Below are positions 1 through 6,764 of a stretch of DNA of 16,208 nt, piece after piece. This stretch comes from DASWJQ01 sp036397095 (GTDB lineage Bacteria; Chloroflexota; Anaerolineae; Anaerolineales; E44-bin32): positions 1 to 16,208 of the forward strand of contig DASWJQ010000042.1 in the NCBI GenBank assembly GCA_036397095.1, read 5' to 3'. How positions within the stretch are numbered: position 1 is the stretch's first letter; each line of letters starts with the position of its first letter. The translations under genes were made by a program, and so were the position numbers. The notes under the pieces are model-generated. The model was not told the origin of the DNA. It searched no databases and was given only the letters and a program-made list of their open reading frames with translations.

Positions 1-403
<403 letters not shown>

Positions 404-548
404 GTGATGCGGAGAACTTGACGCTTTTCGACGGCGACTGTCGGTCGCCGCAGCAACTAGCCGCTAGCATTTCGCTGGCAGCTAGAGGCTCGGAGCTTGA
501 TGCTCCAGGCCACCGCTATTCGGTTAACAACTTCATATGTGAAATCGC
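404..548 (+). other. 23S-5S internal transcribed spacer with hairpins
   Basis: This is a 145-bp spacer without a tRNA. Three hairpins can be drawn by eye: CGGCGAC (432-438) with GTCGCCG (444-450); a stem closed by CTAGC and GCTAG within about 457-486; and GGAGC with GCTCC near 493-507. They are plausible processing or antitermination structures of the pre-rRNA, but no boxA-like motif was clear. Confidence 0.6.
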
Positions 549-668
<120 letters not shown>

Positions 669-683
669 GCTTTTCATTTAAGA

Positions 684-725
684 ACCAAGCACCAAGCACC
701 AAGCACCAGGCGCCAGGCACCGGGC
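684..725. repeat. heptad tandem repeat, ACCAAGC family
   Basis: Six 7-bp units lie in perfect register. The first three are identical (ACCAAGC); the next three are ACCAGGC, GCCAGGC and ACCGGGC. The tract starts 16 bp after the 5S gene. It is non-coding as far as I can see; open frames across it are by-products of the repeat. Confidence 0.85.
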
Positions 726-830
726 AGCGAGCCTTGGGCCTCGGGTGCTGGCCGCGACCCCTGGAAGACTTGGGGCGACTGGCCCGCCGTGTTGGCGAGA
801 TTCGGCCGCCGCACCAGCCTGCTGTGATCG

Positions 831-1157
831 GTGCGTTCTTGTCTCCCGGGCACATCGCCATGCGCCCCCACGAGGGCCCTTGTCATCGTCCGGTCTGTTT
901 CACCCAAGCCCCAAGCCCCAATCCCTTACAATGATCTCCTCCCCGACAAACCCAAGGAGCCCCCCCTGCCCCAAGATTGGGAGTCCGACGCCGTTCGCCA
1001 GGAGCTGACTGAACGTATCAGCCAAGGTGACTTCAGCGGCGATTTTGAAGCGATCAAGGCGGCCATCGATGGCGCCGGCCTGCTGACCGAGCGCGAGCAG
1101 CAACAGCTGCTGCAGTACTGGCTGTCGAAAGAACGGGAGGCGGGGCGGGGGAAGTAG
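831..1157 (+). CDS. small hypothetical protein, start uncertain
   Basis: I do not recognise a family. The C-terminal 70 or so residues look like a real protein. They run from about base 940, are charged, with an acidic and glutamine-rich predicted helix ending EREQQQLLQYWLSKEREAG, and codon use fits the neighbours. The only in-frame start I see is GTG at 831, which would make a 108-aa product whose first 35 residues cross the CCCAAGC heptad repeat at 903-923. That N-terminus is therefore suspect: the true start may be a rare codon, or the 5' end may have been overwritten by repeat expansion. An ATG at 931 is in another frame. There is no signal peptide or membrane segment. It stands alone, with no gene within 250 bp upstream on the same strand other than 5S. 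Confidence 0.5.
   Translation: MRSCLPGTSPCAPTRALVIVRSVSPKPQAPIPYNDLLPDKPKEPPLPQDWESDAVRQELTERISQGDFSGDFEAIKAAIDGAGLLTEREQQQLLQYWLSKEREAGRGK
903..923. repeat. heptad tandem repeat, CCCAAGC family
   Basis: Three 7-bp units in register: CCCAAGC, CCCAAGC and CCCAATC. The tract lies inside or just upstream of the 5' end of the small hypothetical gene and resembles both the ACCAAGC tract downstream of 5S and the TAATCCC-type tracts further on. Confidence 0.75.
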
Positions 1158-1160
1158 GTC

Positions 1161-1230
1161 GGACGATGGACCATGGACCGCAGACCACGGACGGCTGACC
1201 GCAGACCACGGACGGCTGACCGCAGACCAT
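1161..1230. repeat. heptad tandem repeat, NGACNNN family (10 units)
   Basis: Ten consecutive 7-bp units without a break, each with GAC at positions 2-4 (for example GGACCAT, AGACCAC, GGACGGC, TGACCGC). A higher-order unit of three heptads (21 bp) is repeated: 1182-1202 is identical to 1203-1223. The tract begins a few bases after the stop codon of the small hypothetical gene. Confidence 0.9.
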
Positions 1231-1256
1231 CCACTGCTTACCAGCTATTGCACCTC

Positions 1257-1315
1257 GGAATCACGGATTGCGATCTCCCCTGATCTCTAATTCCCAGTAC
1301 CTAATCCCTAATCCC
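1257..1315. repeat. heptad repeat, TAATCCC-like family
   Basis: Three units in register at 1257-1277 (GGAATCA, CGGATTG, CGATCTC), a 3-bp phase break, then five units at 1281-1315 ending in two perfect TAATCCC copies. Units share a central A(A/T)(T) followed by C residues. Confidence 0.75.
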
Positions 1316-1588
1316 TGCCCTTGATACCCTCCCTGCAGGCCCCCCCTCAAGGGGGAGGGGAAAGGCTTGCCGCTGGCGCGGCCGGCCAGTTTGCCCTCAA
1401 CGTTGACAGTTCAACACCGTATTGGACTCTCGACCAGGTCTTCCCTTCTTCGCCCCCCATTCAGCTCCCCCCTCTCACTGTCCTTGATTTCTCCGTTCAC
1501 CCCTCTTTGCCGTCCGCTTGCGCTTCCGTTGACTCACACGGCTTCCACGAACAGGCTCCGACCACCCTGATCACTCCGTGCTCTTCCC

Positions 1589-1672
1589 TATCACCTGTCA
1601 CTTCTCACTTATCACCTGTGTCCCGGATCGCTGATCCCTAATCCCGGATGACGAACCCCCAATCCCCAACCA
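1589..1672. repeat. heptad repeat, 12 units in one phase with changing consensus
   Basis: Twelve 7-bp units in uninterrupted phase. The first four are of the type TATCACC/TGTCACT, and the later ones drift to CTGATCC, CTAATCC and CCAATCC. An A at unit position 4 is almost invariant. Two word families therefore sit head to tail in the same phase. Confidence 0.85.
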
Positions 1673-1761
1673 TTATGCCAGGGCGATCACAAGGATCGCC
1701 CCGACGCGAGGTTATTGCGCATCCATCGCCAGGCACTACGCATCACCGATCAGCTGGCTGC

Positions 1762-1802
1762 CCAATCCCTGATCCCAATCCCAAATCCCTACTCCCCAAT
1801 CC
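1762..1802. repeat. heptad repeat, CCAATCC/CTGATCC family
   Basis: Six units with one single-base deletion (six bases at 1776-1781). The tract ends exactly at the stop codon of the small membrane protein gene on the minus strand, so the repeat abuts coding sequence. Confidence 0.8.
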
Positions 1803-1949
1803 CTACCAATGCGTCGCCAATACGGCGATGCCGGCAATGAGCGCCACCAGGGGTACCAAGATCCCCAGCGGCAGGCCGAAGCCGGCGATGCCATACAGCA
1901 CCAGGAATATCCCAACCAGTAACAGGGCCAAGCGCTTGTCGATCCTCAT
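1803..1949 (-). CDS. small two-pass membrane protein
   Basis: This 48-residue product starts MRIDKRLALLLVGIF and consists almost entirely of two hydrophobic segments (about residues 7-24 and 27-45) joined by a short G/P turn, with a positively charged N-terminus. The start is chosen because AGGAGAG lies 4-5 bases upstream of the ATG at 1949; a longer frame to 2000 lacks such a site and would overlap the upstream gene. It follows the DinB-like gene by 35 bp on the same strand and is probably cotranscribed. I do not recognise a named family; small proteins of this kind are common and usually uncharacterised. Confidence 0.75.
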   Translation of the reverse strand: MRIDKRLALLLVGIFLVLYGIAGFGLPLGILVPLVALIAGIAVLATHW

Positions 1950-1984
1950 GTCTCTCTCCTTTGCTGTGGGCCGAAACGAACCAA

Positions 1985-2473
1985 CTAATCCTTGGGCCAT
2001 AAGCCGCCGGTCTGGCGCAAGATGCCAAGCTCGCCGGTGTGGTAGGCATTGTGGCTGGCGACGATCAGGACCTCACGCAGCAGGTTGTGCTCCCGCTCGC
2101 CGCTGTTGGGCAGCGGTGCCAACAGGTCCACCCGTGGATCACTGACAAGGGCAACGAGCCGCTGCCGGTCGGATAAGAACTGGTCTACCGATTGTTGCCA
2201 GCCGGCCCAGTCCGTCTCCTGCTCGGGCGCTGGCCAGTAGTCAGCGGGCCAAGTGGGCCAGTAGTACTCGTCGGCGCTGATGTAGTCGAGGATATCGCGC
2301 TGGGTCAGGCGCAGGTGCTCGACCAGCTGCCAAAAGCTGTAGGGGCTGTTCGGCACCCGTTGGTTGATATGGGTTTCCGGAAAATCGGCGACTGCGTCTT
2401 CGAACAACATGTGGGCCTGCTGGGCGGTCAGCAGCTGCACCAACTGGTGCCGCAATTCGTTTGTTTCTTCCAT
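1985..2473 (-). CDS. DinB-like (DinB/YfiT superfamily) four-helix metal-binding protein
   Basis: This 162-residue protein has the DinB-like fold signature. One histidine sits in the second helix (H53 in WQLVEHLRLTQRDIL) and a C-terminal HNAYHTGE motif provides H141 and H145, the usual three-histidine metal site. Length is typical of the family. Members include thiol-dependent transferases (bacillithiol and mycothiol S-transferases) and many stress-associated proteins of unknown reaction; nothing here fixes the substrate. ATG at 2473 is preferred over a longer frame reaching 2548, because GAGGGAG lies about 12 bases upstream (a long spacing) and similarity to the family begins here. The gene is divergent from panD across 165 bp and upstream of the small membrane protein in the same direction. 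Confidence 0.85.
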   Translation of the reverse strand: MEETNELRHQLVQLLTAQQAHMLFEDAVADFPETHINQRVPNSPYSFWQLVEHLRLTQRDILDYISADEYYWPTWPADYWPAPEQETDWAGWQQSVDQFLSDRQRLVALVSDPRVDLLAPLPNSGEREHNLLREVLIVASHNAYHTGELGILRQTGGLWPKD

Positions 2474-2538
2474 CAGAAATCTGCACTCCCTCTTGATTGT
2501 TTGCCGCAAGGACCATCGATCGGCGCCGACGGCTTGCC

Positions 2539-2567
2539 TTGAAGCCAACCTGGGAACGATTTAGAAT
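2539..2567 (+). promoter_or_regulatory. probable sigma-70-type promoter of panD
   Basis: TTGAAG (2539-2544) and TAGAAT (2562-2567) are separated by exactly 17 bp, upstream of panD in the divergent region. Transcription would start near 2574, giving a leader of about 65 nt. Confidence 0.6.
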
Positions 2568-2638
2568 GCCTACGCTGACCGGCTGGCCATGGGCCTCCAA
2601 CCTTTGCGGGCCAAGCCAGCGGCCGCCAGGGAGCAAAG

Positions 2639-2980
2639 ATGCGCTGGTACCTGCATGCCAAAATCCACCAGGCTCGGGTGACCGAAGCCAACATCGACTA
2701 CGTCGGCAGCATCACGATCGACGAAGACTTGATCGAACGTGCTGGACTGCACTTGGGCGAAAAAGTGTTGGTGGTCAGCAACTCGACCGGCGCTCGTCTT
2801 GAGACCTACGTGATCAAGGGCGAGCGCGGGTCGGGCGTGATCGGTATGAATGGAGCCGCCGCCCACCTGATCCGCACCGGCGAAGAAGTCATCATTATGG
2901 GGTTTGAATTGGCGGAAGACCCCGTAACCCCCAAACTCGTGATGGTCGATGAGGACAATCACTTCCAGTCCTATATCTGA
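2639..2980 (+). CDS. panD: aspartate 1-decarboxylase precursor
   Basis: This pyruvoyl-dependent enzyme converts L-aspartate to beta-alanine for pantothenate and coenzyme A synthesis in the cytoplasm. The product is 113 aa, slightly shorter than the E. coli protein (126 aa). The self-cleavage site is visible as G23-S24 in DYVGSITIDED; Ser24 would become the pyruvoyl group. Other conserved pieces are the N-terminal LHAKIHQARVTEA, the segment ETYVIKGERGSG, and NGAAAHL with its conserved Asn. AGGGAG lies five bases before the ATG and a good promoter lies about 70 bp upstream. No other pantothenate genes are in the window. It converges with the chromate transporter gene, with 15 bp between stop codons. 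Confidence 0.96.
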   Translation: MRWYLHAKIHQARVTEANIDYVGSITIDEDLIERAGLHLGEKVLVVSNSTGARLETYVIKGERGSGVIGMNGAAAHLIRTGEEVIIMGFELAEDPVTPKLVMVDEDNHFQSYI

Positions 2981-2993
2981 GGCGCCAGGCGCC
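2981..2993. terminator. short GC hairpin between convergent panD and chrA-like genes
   Basis: GGCGC and GCGCC flank a 3-nt loop (CAG) immediately after the panD stop codon and just before the convergent stop. It is only a 5-bp stem without a T-run, so it is a weak candidate terminator. Confidence 0.25.
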
Positions 2994-2995
2994 CA

Positions 2996-4207
2996 TCAAG
3001 ACAGCAGGCGCAGCGCACCCCCGGCCAGTCCGCCGCCAATCACAATCCAGCTGCTGGCGACGTTCCAGCGCAACATGAGTGCCAGTGATACGAGCCCGAT
3101 CAGCCAGGCGACCGGATCGGTGAAGGTTGCCACCCCCAGACGGACACTGACCGCCGCTATCAGGGCGACAGCCGACACGTTGACGGCATCCAGGAAGGCC
3201 CCAGACCAGGCCGACTGGCGCAGCCGTGGGATGATCGGATTGAGCAGCAGCACGAACACAAACGAAGGGAGGAAGACTGCGCCGGCCGCCACCGCCGCGC
3301 CGGGCACGCCTGCCAGCAGGTAGCCGACAAAGGCCGACGTCGAAAGGATGGGCCCCGGCGTGAGTTGGCCGGCGGAAATGGCATCCAGCAGTTGCCCGTG
3401 CGTTAGCCAGCCGTAGTCGTTGACCAGGCCGCCCTCCAGGAAGGCGACCAGGACGTAGCCACTCCCGTAGAGCACCGAGCCTATCTTGAGGAAGAACCAG
3501 CCAAGCGCCGGCAGCGTTACATCGCTGGTCTGCTGCAGCCATTGCCAGCTGCGCTCGCCAGCCAGCAGCAAACCGGCGAATGCGGCCGCCAGCGAACCGG
3601 CGCCGGGGTCGGAGCGCCAGGGCCAACGCAGCCACAGCATGCCGCTGACCCCGCCAAGCAGCAGGGCCAGCACTTCATTCCATCCGGCCAGCACCAATCC
3701 GGCCACGAGCACGCCAATCGGCAGCATCCGCCAACCCTTGATCGCCGTGCGCCCCAACTGGAGCACGGCTACCAGAATAATGGTCACCACAGCCGGCTTG
3801 ATGCCCGACAGGAATGGTTCGAAGGCCGGCAGCGCGCCATAGCGTACATAGGCCCAACCGAGCATCGTCGTGAGGAGGAAGGCCGGCAGAATGAAACAGA
3901 GGCCGGCCACGATCCAACCGGCCAGTCCGGCGTGGATGTAGCCGATGTGGATTGCCATTTCGGTTGAATTTGGGCCCGGGATCAGATTGGTGGCGCCGAC
4001 CAGGTCGAGGAAGTGGTCGCGATCCAGCCAGCCGCGTCGCCGTACCACTTCGTCCTCCATCATGCCGACATGCGCCGCCGGTCCACCAAAGCCAAGTAAG
4101 CCCAGCTTCAAGAAGACTTGTGCCAGGCCCAGCAATCGGTTCTCGTCTTGACCGGGATCCGGGGCTTCCGGGGCACGCTCGGCGGTTGTGGTTGGGCGTG
4201 GCTGCAT
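2996..4207 (-). CDS. chrA: chromate transporter, CHR family (two-domain)
   Basis: This 403-residue polytopic inner-membrane protein matches the long-chain (two-domain) chromate ion transporter family, whose members export chromate by proton-coupled transport. The N-terminal half carries GFGGPAAHVGMMEDEVV (about residues 39-55) and NLIPGPNSTEMAIHIGY (about 75-91). The C-terminal half repeats the pattern with GSGYVLVAFLEGGLV and GQLTPGPILSTSAFVGYL. About ten hydrophobic segments can be counted, and length is normal for the family. AGGGAG lies four bases before the ATG. A first 25-residue polar tail is cytosolic-looking. There is no chrB-type regulator nearby. True substrate is uncertain, as some family members are not specific for chromate. 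Confidence 0.93.
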   Translation of the reverse strand: MQPRPTTTAERAPEAPDPGQDENRLLGLAQVFLKLGLLGFGGPAAHVGMMEDEVVRRRGWLDRDHFLDLVGATNLIPGPNSTEMAIHIGYIHAGLAGWIVAGLCFILPAFLLTTMLGWAYVRYGALPAFEPFLSGIKPAVVTIILVAVLQLGRTAIKGWRMLPIGVLVAGLVLAGWNEVLALLLGGVSGMLWLRWPWRSDPGAGSLAAAFAGLLLAGERSWQWLQQTSDVTLPALGWFFLKIGSVLYGSGYVLVAFLEGGLVNDYGWLTHGQLLDAISAGQLTPGPILSTSAFVGYLLAGVPGAAVAAGAVFLPSFVFVLLLNPIIPRLRQSAWSGAFLDAVNVSAVALIAAVSVRLGVATFTDPVAWLIGLVSLALMLRWNVASSWIVIGGGLAGGALRLLS

Positions 4208-4302
4208 CGAGCTCCCTGCTGGACAATTCGCGCTGGTGTGTCCGTTGGCCGGAAAGGCCGATCACAATCCATTCTACGGCGAAGCGCAAGCTAACGCCGA
4301 GC

Positions 4303-4308
4303 TATAAT
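4303..4308 (+). promoter_or_regulatory. -10 box (TATAAT) of first ECF sigma gene
   Basis: A perfect TATAAT ends nine bases before the GTG start at 4318, so the transcript would begin at or within about 3 nt of the start codon (leaderless or nearly so). I see no good -35 box 16-18 bp upstream. Confidence 0.5.
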
Positions 4309-4317
4309 CGCCACACC

Positions 4318-4890
4318 GTGCCCACCGAGCCGCAAGCGTCTACCGCCGAGCTGGTGCGCCGGGTCGCCAAAGGTGACCGGGCTGCCTACTTCGAACTCTA
4401 CCAACGCTTCGCCGACCGAGTGTTCGGCCTTGCGCTGCATATCACCCGCCACCGGGCCACCGCCGAAGAGGTCGCTCAGGAGACCTTTCTAAAGCTATGG
4501 ACGGCGGCCGACTCCTTCCGTCCCGAACAGGGGAGGGTCTCGGCCTGGCTGCTGACGATCACTCGCCGGACAGCTATCGACCGGTTGCGCTATGAAGGGC
4601 GGCGGCCCGAACTCGACGAGACCCTGGACATTGAGGCCGATTGGCTGATTAATCTGGCTTCGGGCGTCAGCCAATCGGACGAGGCCCGCTGGCATTCCCT
4701 GTACTTTGCGCTGCAGCAGCTGCCAGCCGAGCAGCGCCACGCCATTGCCCTCGCCTACTACTTTGGACTGTCCCATCGCGAAATCGCAGGCTACCTGGAC
4801 ATTCCTTTGGGCACTGCCAAAACCCGCATACGCCTGGGTATGGAGAAACTCCGTGACGCCTGGCTGTCGGATGCATCCGAACAGGCCTGA
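4318..4890 (+). CDS. ECF RNA polymerase sigma factor, SigK-like
   Basis: This 190-residue extracytoplasmic-function sigma factor has region 2 at about residues 24-92 (VFGLALHITRHRATAEEVAQ and the -10 recognition helix around WLLTITRRTAIDRLR) and region 4 at about 128-180, with a clear helix-turn-helix (LSHREIAGYLDIPLGTAKTR). GTG at 4318 is chosen because protein-like sequence begins there and the frame upstream runs into the chrA promoter region. The start is only nine bases after a TATAAT. The gene is followed after 30 bp by an RskA-like anti-sigma gene, the arrangement seen with SigK/RskA pairs, so its activity is probably controlled by membrane sequestration. The promoters it recognises cannot be told from the sequence. 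Confidence 0.93.
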   Translation: MPTEPQASTAELVRRVAKGDRAAYFELYQRFADRVFGLALHITRHRATAEEVAQETFLKLWTAADSFRPEQGRVSAWLLTITRRTAIDRLRYEGRRPELDETLDIEADWLINLASGVSQSDEARWHSLYFALQQLPAEQRHAIALAYYFGLSHREIAGYLDIPLGTAKTRIRLGMEKLRDAWLSDASEQA

Positions 4891-4920
4891 GGCGGCGTTA
4901 AGCTAGGTGAAGCCTTTGCC

Positions 4921-5670
4921 ATGACCATGACCGAGAAGCATCAGGAAATCCGGCCCCTGCTGGCCATGTACGCCTTGGGGGGATTGGACGCCGAGGAGCG
5001 CTCCGTCGTCGACGGCCACCTGGTGGATTGCAAGGACTGCCAGCGGGAACTCGCCCGGTTCTCCGAGGTTGCCGATGGCCTGCTGCAGGCCGTCCCGCCT
5101 CAGGCGGCGCCGGGCACGATCCGCCGCCATTTGGAATCAGCGCTGAGTCGACGGGTGAAGCCGGCTCCGGTTCGTCGCTCTCCCGCTTTGGCCTGGACCC
5201 GGCTGGCGCTGGGCCTTGGCCTGGCGGCGCTCGTCGGGGTCAATCTGCTGCTGGCCGCCAACGTCAGCCAGCTGAGCCAGCAAGTTCGAGATTTGGCCAG
5301 CCAGGTGGATCGCAACCAAACCGGTTTGGCGCTCATGACATACCCGACGGTCCAGGTTGCCGAACTGCAGGGCCAAACGGTTTTCGGAACGCTGGTCTAT
5401 GATCCGGCCCGACGCGTGGCAGTGGTTTATGCCTGGGGTCTGCCCCACCTGCCGCCCGGCCAGGCGTATCAGGCCTGGTTCCGCCAGGATTCCCAAGACC
5501 GGGTGAACGGTGGCCTGTTCCAGGCCCAGGATCCCGACAGCTTCACCGTCGTCGTCGTCGAGGCCCCCGAAGCCCTGGCAAGCTACACGGGCCTCGGTGT
5601 AACCATCGAGCCGGCCACAGGCAGCCCGGGACCTAGCTCCCCGACCGTCTTCAGCGCAGACTTTCATTAG
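4921..5670 (+). CDS. RskA-family anti-sigma factor, membrane-anchored
   Basis: This 249-residue protein has the layout of anti-sigma-K factors. The N-terminal cytosolic sigma-binding domain contains the zinc anti-sigma motif HLVDCKDC (H33, C37, C40). One transmembrane segment lies at about 95-113, then a short coiled-coil-like stretch (SQLSQQVRDLASQVDR), then the extracytoplasmic RskA domain at about 135-245 with GLPHLPPGQAYQAWF. It follows its presumed partner sigma gene by 30 bp. Two in-frame ATGs (4921, 4927) are possible starts; only a weak AGGTGA precedes them. Release of the sigma factor by regulated proteolysis is known for the family and is inferred here. Confidence 0.93.
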   Translation: MTMTEKHQEIRPLLAMYALGGLDAEERSVVDGHLVDCKDCQRELARFSEVADGLLQAVPPQAAPGTIRRHLESALSRRVKPAPVRRSPALAWTRLALGLGLAALVGVNLLLAANVSQLSQQVRDLASQVDRNQTGLALMTYPTVQVAELQGQTVFGTLVYDPARRVAVVYAWGLPHLPPGQAYQAWFRQDSQDRVNGGLFQAQDPDSFTVVVVEAPEALASYTGLGVTIEPATGSPGPSSPTVFSADFH

Positions 5671-5756
5671 AAATCTGGCCAGATCGCCAACAATCGGTCT
5701 GCCAGCCCCAAGCCCGCGCCAATCCAAAGCCGCCGCGTTTGACGTAGTACACACTG

Positions 5757-5774
5757 AATCGGCTCGAGTCGATT
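5757..5774. promoter_or_regulatory. 18-bp palindrome upstream of lipoprotein gene, possible operator
   Basis: AATCGGCTCGAGTCGATT is an inverted repeat with a single mismatched pair, 30 bp before the lipoprotein start. A TTGACG sits at 5739-5744, where a -35 box would put the palindrome over the -10 position. It may be an operator or the stem of a small hairpin; no known regulator consensus was recognised. Confidence 0.4.
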
Positions 5775-5803
5775 CATTGTTGGCTGTGGAGAAGGAGGCA
5801 GAG

Positions 5804-6667
5804 GTGATTCGCACGAAACGTCGATATGCGATCTTGGCGCTCACAGTGGGCCTCAGCGTGGTGCTGACCGCCTGCGGAGGCGCGACCGAGGCGCCGCCGG
5901 CCGCCGAGCAGGCTGAGAGCGTCCCATCGGTCAGCGTCAGCGACCAGGATGCGTCTGGTGGCCAGGTGACGATTGACCAGGTAACGGCGGCGGAAGCCGG
6001 TTGGATGGTCATTCACGCCGACGCCGATGGCAGCCCTGGCCCTGTGATCGGGCTGACGGCGGTGCCGGCTGGCACATCCACGGGGGTCGGTGTGGATATT
6101 GACCTGGCGGCGGCGACCGACCGCTTGTACGCCATGCTCCATGTGGACAGCGGGGTCGTTGGGACCTATGAGTTCCCAGACGCCGATCCGCCGGCGCGGG
6201 TGAGCGATCAAGTTGTCGTCACGCCGTTCAACGTTGAACTGGGGGCGGCGCAAAGCGCGCCGGCGGCAGCAGTGGTGGCGACCGCGCAATCCGACCTGGG
6301 GACGGTGCTGGTTGATGGGGACGGCTTCGCGCTGTATGCCTTCACGCAGGATAGCGCCGGCACCAGCAACTGCAGCGGTGACTGTCTCGCCTTCTGGCCA
6401 CCTTTGGTTGGTGGGTCGCCGCCAGAGGCCGGGTTGGGCGTTGACGCCGTCCTGTTGGGGACGCTGACACGCGACGACGGCAGCCAGCAGGTCACCTACA
6501 ACGGACTCCCGCTCTATCATTACAGCGAAGACGGCGCTGCCGGTGATACCAACGGCCAGGGTTTTGGCAATGCCTGGTTCCTGGTGACACCGGCCGGGGA
6601 AATGTTGGGCCAACCAGCCGCCGGCGAATCGGAGGCCGATGGCGAAGACCTGGATAGCTTGTACTAA
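5804..6667 (+). CDS. secreted lipoprotein with DUF7282-like domain and Lipoprotein_15 repeats
   Basis: This 287-residue lipoprotein starts at GTG 5804, chosen because AAGGAGG lies five bases upstream; a TTG at 5777 gives a longer but unsupported frame. A type II signal peptide with lipobox LTAC puts the lipidated Cys at residue 24, followed by an A/P/E-rich linker. The middle part (about 50-145, with GWMVIHADADGSPGPVIGL) resembles DUF7282. The C-terminal part (about 160-265) has two copies of the COG4315/Lipoprotein_15 repeat, recognisable as GFALYAFTQDS with CSGDCLAFWPPL and then GLPLYHYSEDGAAGDTNGQG. The function of both domains is unknown, though some relatives are suspected electron-transfer or redox-associated surface proteins. 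The gene lies downstream of the sigma/anti-sigma pair in the same direction. Confidence 0.87.
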   Translation: MIRTKRRYAILALTVGLSVVLTACGGATEAPPAAEQAESVPSVSVSDQDASGGQVTIDQVTAAEAGWMVIHADADGSPGPVIGLTAVPAGTSTGVGVDIDLAAATDRLYAMLHVDSGVVGTYEFPDADPPARVSDQVVVTPFNVELGAAQSAPAAAVVATAQSDLGTVLVDGDGFALYAFTQDSAGTSNCSGDCLAFWPPLVGGSPPEAGLGVDAVLLGTLTRDDGSQQVTYNGLPLYHYSEDGAAGDTNGQGFGNAWFLVTPAGEMLGQPAAGESEADGEDLDSLY

Positions 6668-6715
6668 CCACTAAGACGCGAAGCACACAAAGGTCGAAAT
6701 AGGGGACACGAAGAA
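6664..6715. repeat. left arm of large imperfect inverted repeat, split by IS
   Basis: This sequence, starting TAACCACTAAGACGCGAAG, matches the reverse complement of 8041-8094 (starting TAACCACAAAGACTCC) along about 50 bp at roughly three-quarters identity with small indels. Both halves carry ACAAAGG and GGGGACAC boxes. It begins within the stop codon of the lipoprotein gene and, before the IS landed, was about 70 bp from the other arm. Confidence 0.6.
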
Positions 6716-6764
6716 GAGCAGACTGGAGTTCCCCCGTTTTGGTGGACAGTGGAGGGCTAAGGGA

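Larger units (their letters stand above)
1231..1802. other. gene-free intergenic stretch rich in heptad repeats
   Basis: No gene is supported here. Frames that stay open have repeat-driven composition and no ribosome binding site. The stretch holds heptad tracts at 1257-1315, 1589-1672 and 1762-1802 (listed separately). It also has a C/G homopolymer hairpin near 1339-1360 (a run of seven C, TCAA, then G-rich). Between 1361 and 1588 I see only C-rich sequence without clear signals. Confidence 0.6.

Noticed and set aside
684..1802. Repeat-rich region considered as CRISPR array
   Set aside because: Units are 7 bp, contiguous and degenerate; there are no spacers, no 24-40 bp repeats and no cas genes.
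1648..2145. 165-aa plus-strand frame
   Set aside because: The first part is translated heptad repeat and the rest is antisense to the small membrane protein and the DinB-like gene.
3952..4317. N-terminal extension of the first sigma factor
   Set aside because: This would be antisense to the chrA 5' end and has no sigma-like sequence; a TATAAT sits directly before GTG 4318.
5137..6012. 291-aa minus-strand frame across the anti-sigma gene and lipoprotein start
   Set aside because: It spans a gene boundary and its promoter region and has no recognisable domain; it is opposite well-supported genes.
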